From Fidelibacterota bacterium (lineage in GTDB: Bacteria; Fidelibacterota; UBA2242): DNA of 7,904 nucleotides. A program made the position numbers and the translations under genes. How positions within the stretch are numbered: the first letter of the stretch is position 1; each line of letters opens with the position of its first letter. Positions 6,254 through 7,904 of the stretch are shown here, one piece after another. The stretch is from positions 1 to 7,904 of the forward strand of contig JALOAB010000099.1 of assembly GCA_023229045.1 (NCBI GenBank), in the 5' to 3' direction. The notes under the pieces are model-generated. The model was not told the DNA's origin. It saw nothing but the letters and a program-made list of their open reading frames with translations, and did no database searches.

Positions 6254-6970
6254 ATGAATTCCCGCCACCTGTTTTTATTAATCGGCCAATCCAACATGGT
6301 CGGACACGGCGAAATGGATCGCGTTCTGCCGATAGAAAATGAACTTATCCAGGTATTCAGGAACGATCGCTGGCAAAAAGCCGTCGAACCGCTTCATGGT
6401 GATCGAAATGATCAGACTGGCGTCGGACTCGGCATGAGTTACGCTTCATCAATTCTGAAAAGGGATTTAGTTGATAGGGTGGGGCTGATACCCTGCGCGG
6501 TTGATTCCACGGCTATTGCTGATTGGTTGCCGGGAACTCCTTTATATCAGAAAACACTTGACACTCTGATGAAAACCCAAAAAACTGATCCGGAAAATAA
6601 TCGACTCGGCGCTATTCTCTGGCATCAGGGCGAAAATGATGCTAAAGATAAGCATATGGCAGAGCAATATGGTGACCGTTTGGTGATGCTGGTGTGGGCT
6701 TTGCGTCGCGATCTGAATGCTCCAAACCTGCCGTTTATCAGCGGCGAACTGGGTGATTTCATCAACGCCGCAGTCGGCGGTCCTTACGGTCGGCAGATTT
6801 CTGCGGTTTTGAAGGAACTGGAAACGACTCTGCCGGATTATGCCTGCGTTTCGGCCGACGGTTTAGTGGCTAAGGATGACGGCTTGCACTTTAACGCTCA
6901 CTCACTGCGCGAATTTGGTAAACGCTATGCTCTGGCCTATAAGAGTTTGATATCGTATCAAACCCCCTGA
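6254..6970 (+). CDS. cytoplasmic SASA/SGNH-type carbohydrate esterase
   Basis: The 238-residue protein belongs to the sialate O-acetylesterase-related SASA group, which includes CE6 acetylxylan esterases. Visible signatures are LIGQSNMVGHG (9-19) with nucleophile S13, WHQGEND (123-129), and DDGLHF (208-213) supplying the D209-x-x-H212 pair. These enzymes remove acetyl groups from sugars. There is no signal peptide: the GQSNM block begins at residue 11, so the enzyme should be cytoplasmic, unlike many plant-polymer esterases. AAGGA (6241-6245) lies eight bases before the ATG. It is only 25 bases after the corrinoid gene and probably shares its transcript. A role in trimming an imported acylated substrate is inference from this linkage. 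The gene ends 30 bases from a convergent gene. Confidence 0.85.
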   Translation: MNSRHLFLLIGQSNMVGHGEMDRVLPIENELIQVFRNDRWQKAVEPLHGDRNDQTGVGLGMSYASSILKRDLVDRVGLIPCAVDSTAIADWLPGTPLYQKTLDTLMKTQKTDPENNRLGAILWHQGENDAKDKHMAEQYGDRLVMLVWALRRDLNAPNLPFISGELGDFINAAVGGPYGRQISAVLKELETTLPDYACVSADGLVAKDDGLHFNAHSLREFGKRYALAYKSLISYQTP

Positions 6971-7000
6971 AGATTTTCCACTGAGATTTAATGTACTTGT

Positions 7001-7471
7001 TTAGAGCGACTCAATCATTGAGCGCGTAATCAATTCGCCGCCGTGAACGATGCGTGAGTTATGGCAATTGACGCGCGTGCAGAGTCCCACACATTCGTTG
7101 AAGTTATTTTCTTTGGTCAGAAAAATGGCTACCAGATTGCCGCCGCATTCACAGGGTGAAATTACCGGAAATTCCACATTGCAAACCGGACACAGCAACT
7201 TCAGAAGTTTCCGGTCGATCAGGTCGATATCAAGTGCAAAGCGCGAATGTTCGCCATAGAATGGGCTGAGCGCCACAAGGCCGCTGGCATCATCCTGCCG
7301 GACTTTAATCAGCAATCCCGGATAGCCGCTGAAAATGACGCGTTGACTGATGAGATTATGTCCGTTAGGACAGAAAAGTTGATCTATGATGATCACTTTG
7401 GGTTTACCGGCGATTTCGCTCCGCATCGGATTCGGGATAATCATCATACCCTTATTATCGAATCTATCCAT
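7001..7471 (-). CDS. zinc-ribbon protein of unknown function
   Basis: The 156-residue protein has eight Cys placed in metal-binding style: C34-P-N-G-H38, C94-P-V-C97, C107-E-C109-G-G, and C127-x3-C131-x4-C136-H137. The CPNGH and CPVC pairs could form one split zinc ribbon around a 55-residue insert, and the CxC plus the C-terminal cluster a second site. There is no signal peptide or membrane segment. The start is well supported: GAGGAG (complement of 7478-7483) lies six bases before the ATG, which excludes the internal Met codons 9, 10 and 16. I do not recognise the family. Ribbons like this bind nucleic acid or serve as structural modules in protein complexes. It is transcribed away from the hydrolase gene and convergent with the esterase. 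Confidence 0.75.
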   Translation of the reverse strand: MDRFDNKGMMIIPNPMRSEIAGKPKVIIIDQLFCPNGHNLISQRVIFSGYPGLLIKVRQDDASGLVALSPFYGEHSRFALDIDLIDRKLLKLLCPVCNVEFPVISPCECGGNLVAIFLTKENNFNECVGLCTRVNCHNSRIVHGGELITRSMIESL

Positions 7472-7498
7472 TTTTTACTCCTCTCTTTTTCTACTATA

Positions 7499-7527
7499 AA
7501 AGTAGGGATTAATGCGATGTATTTCAA
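7499..7527 (-). promoter_or_regulatory. candidate promoter of the zinc-ribbon gene
   Basis: On the minus strand TTGAAA (+ strand 7527-7522) is followed after 17 bases by TACTTT (7504-7499), a weak -10. Transcription would start near 7492, giving a leader of about 20 bases that contains the ribosome site. The -10 falls in a small 5-bp inverted repeat (CTACT 7491-7495, AGTAG 7501-7505). Confidence 0.35.
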
Positions 7528-7558
7528 CTGCAAAATGGATACCTTTAGCAACATTTAC

Positions 7559-7587
7559 TTGAAATCCTGAGACGGTCATTGTAAAAT
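7559..7587 (+). promoter_or_regulatory. sigma-70-type promoter of the hydrolase gene
   Basis: TTGAAA (7559-7564) and TAAAAT (7582-7587) each differ from the consensus at one base and are separated by exactly 17 bases. Transcription would start near 7594, about 30 bases before the ATG at 7624. This is the best housekeeping promoter in the window. Confidence 0.6.
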
Positions 7588-7623
7588 CGGTTTGGATTTT
7601 TGTCAAAATTGAATAAGGATTTT

Positions 7624-7904
7624 ATGAATAAAAATGATGCTCTCCCACCGCGCAGTTTGACTGGCGAACTGATGGCTTTCGACGGCACGCGACTCTTTAC
7701 CCGCACTTACAAACCGACCGAACCAGCCCGAGCTGTGATTTTAGGTATGCATGGATTGGCGGAACACTCCGGACGCTACGAACATGTGGCTGAATTTCTG
7801 ACTGATGCCGGATTTGTTTTTGAGACTTTCGATCTGCGCGGGCACGGACATTCCGACGGAGCGCGGGCATTTGTCAAGTCATTCGACGTTTATCTGCACG
7901 ATTT
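7624..7904 (+). CDS. monoacylglycerol-lipase-like alpha/beta hydrolase (partial, 5' end)
   Basis: The first 93 codons are present and the gene runs off the right edge. The sequence has the N-terminal landmarks of the Hydrolase_4 (monoglyceride lipase/lysophospholipase) group: GMHGLAEHSGRYEHVA with the HG oxyanion motif (about residues 45-60), then FDLRGHGHSDG (about 73-83) and SFDVYLHD at the edge. The catalytic GxSxG, Asp and His lie beyond the window, so activity cannot be judged. AAGGA (7615-7619) lies four bases before the ATG. No signal peptide is seen, so it is probably cytoplasmic. It has its own good promoter and is divergent from the zinc-ribbon gene, with no evident link to the methyltransferase cassette. 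Confidence 0.9.
   Translation, partial: MNKNDALPPRSLTGELMAFDGTRLFTRTYKPTEPARAVILGMHGLAEHSGRYEHVAEFLTDAGFVFETFDLRGHGHSDGARAFVKSFDVYLHD

Noticed and set aside
7006..7025. Near-perfect palindrome (CTCAAT-C-ATTGAG core with GCG/CGC arms) considered as a terminator between the esterase and the zinc-ribbon gene
   Set aside because: It lies inside the end of the zinc-ribbon coding sequence and has no T-run on either side; the sequence is explained by coding, so it is not listed as a terminator.
7247..7570. Plus-strand open frame opposite the zinc-ribbon gene and running into the intergenic region
   Set aside because: It has no ribosome site or recognisable motif, while the minus-strand gene has Cys motifs and a strong ribosome site. 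Other antisense open frames in the window were dropped for the same reason.

Overview
The window looks like bacterial chromosome from a Gram-negative, probably anaerobic organism. It has moderate GC, clear AGGAG-type ribosome sites, and several TTG or GTG starts. The Gram-negative call rests on two exported proteins of the CpxP/Spy (LTxxQ) type beside an envelope-stress style ECF sigma/anti-sigma pair. The anaerobic lean rests on a corrinoid-dependent methyl-transfer cassette. A lineage such as a candidate phylum of the FCB group would fit, but this is a guess from gene style, not a phylogenetic result.

Layout. Bases 1-60 are the last codons of an upstream gene. Bases 61-242 are a leader region with two hairpins. 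A forward operon follows: ECF sigma factor (243-779), zinc-finger membrane anti-sigma factor (766-1368), two secreted LTxxQ proteins (1387-1893, 1911-2468) and a NadC-fold protein (2473-3306). The NadC-like protein keeps the family fold signature but has lost nearly every residue of the catalytic pocket. A convergent AraC-family regulator (4317-3376, minus strand) ends the operon region.

Across a 75-base AT-rich gap, the AraC gene is divergent from a second forward operon: a MtaA/CmuA-type zinc methyltransferase of the UroD superfamily (4393-5460), a possible 34-residue small ORF (5471-5575), a methyltransferase corrinoid protein (5599-6228) and a cytoplasmic SGNH/SASA-type esterase (6254-6970). 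The AraC regulator probably controls this cassette. The module would move a methyl group from an unknown substrate through a corrinoid to a carrier; the esterase may deacylate or trim that substrate first. No second methyltransferase or corrinoid reactivase is visible here.

The right end holds a minus-strand zinc-ribbon protein of unknown function (7471-7001), a divergent promoter region of about 150 bases, and the start of a monoacylglycerol-lipase-like alpha/beta hydrolase (7624 to the window edge). No RNA gene, CRISPR array, insertion sequence or phage feature was seen.
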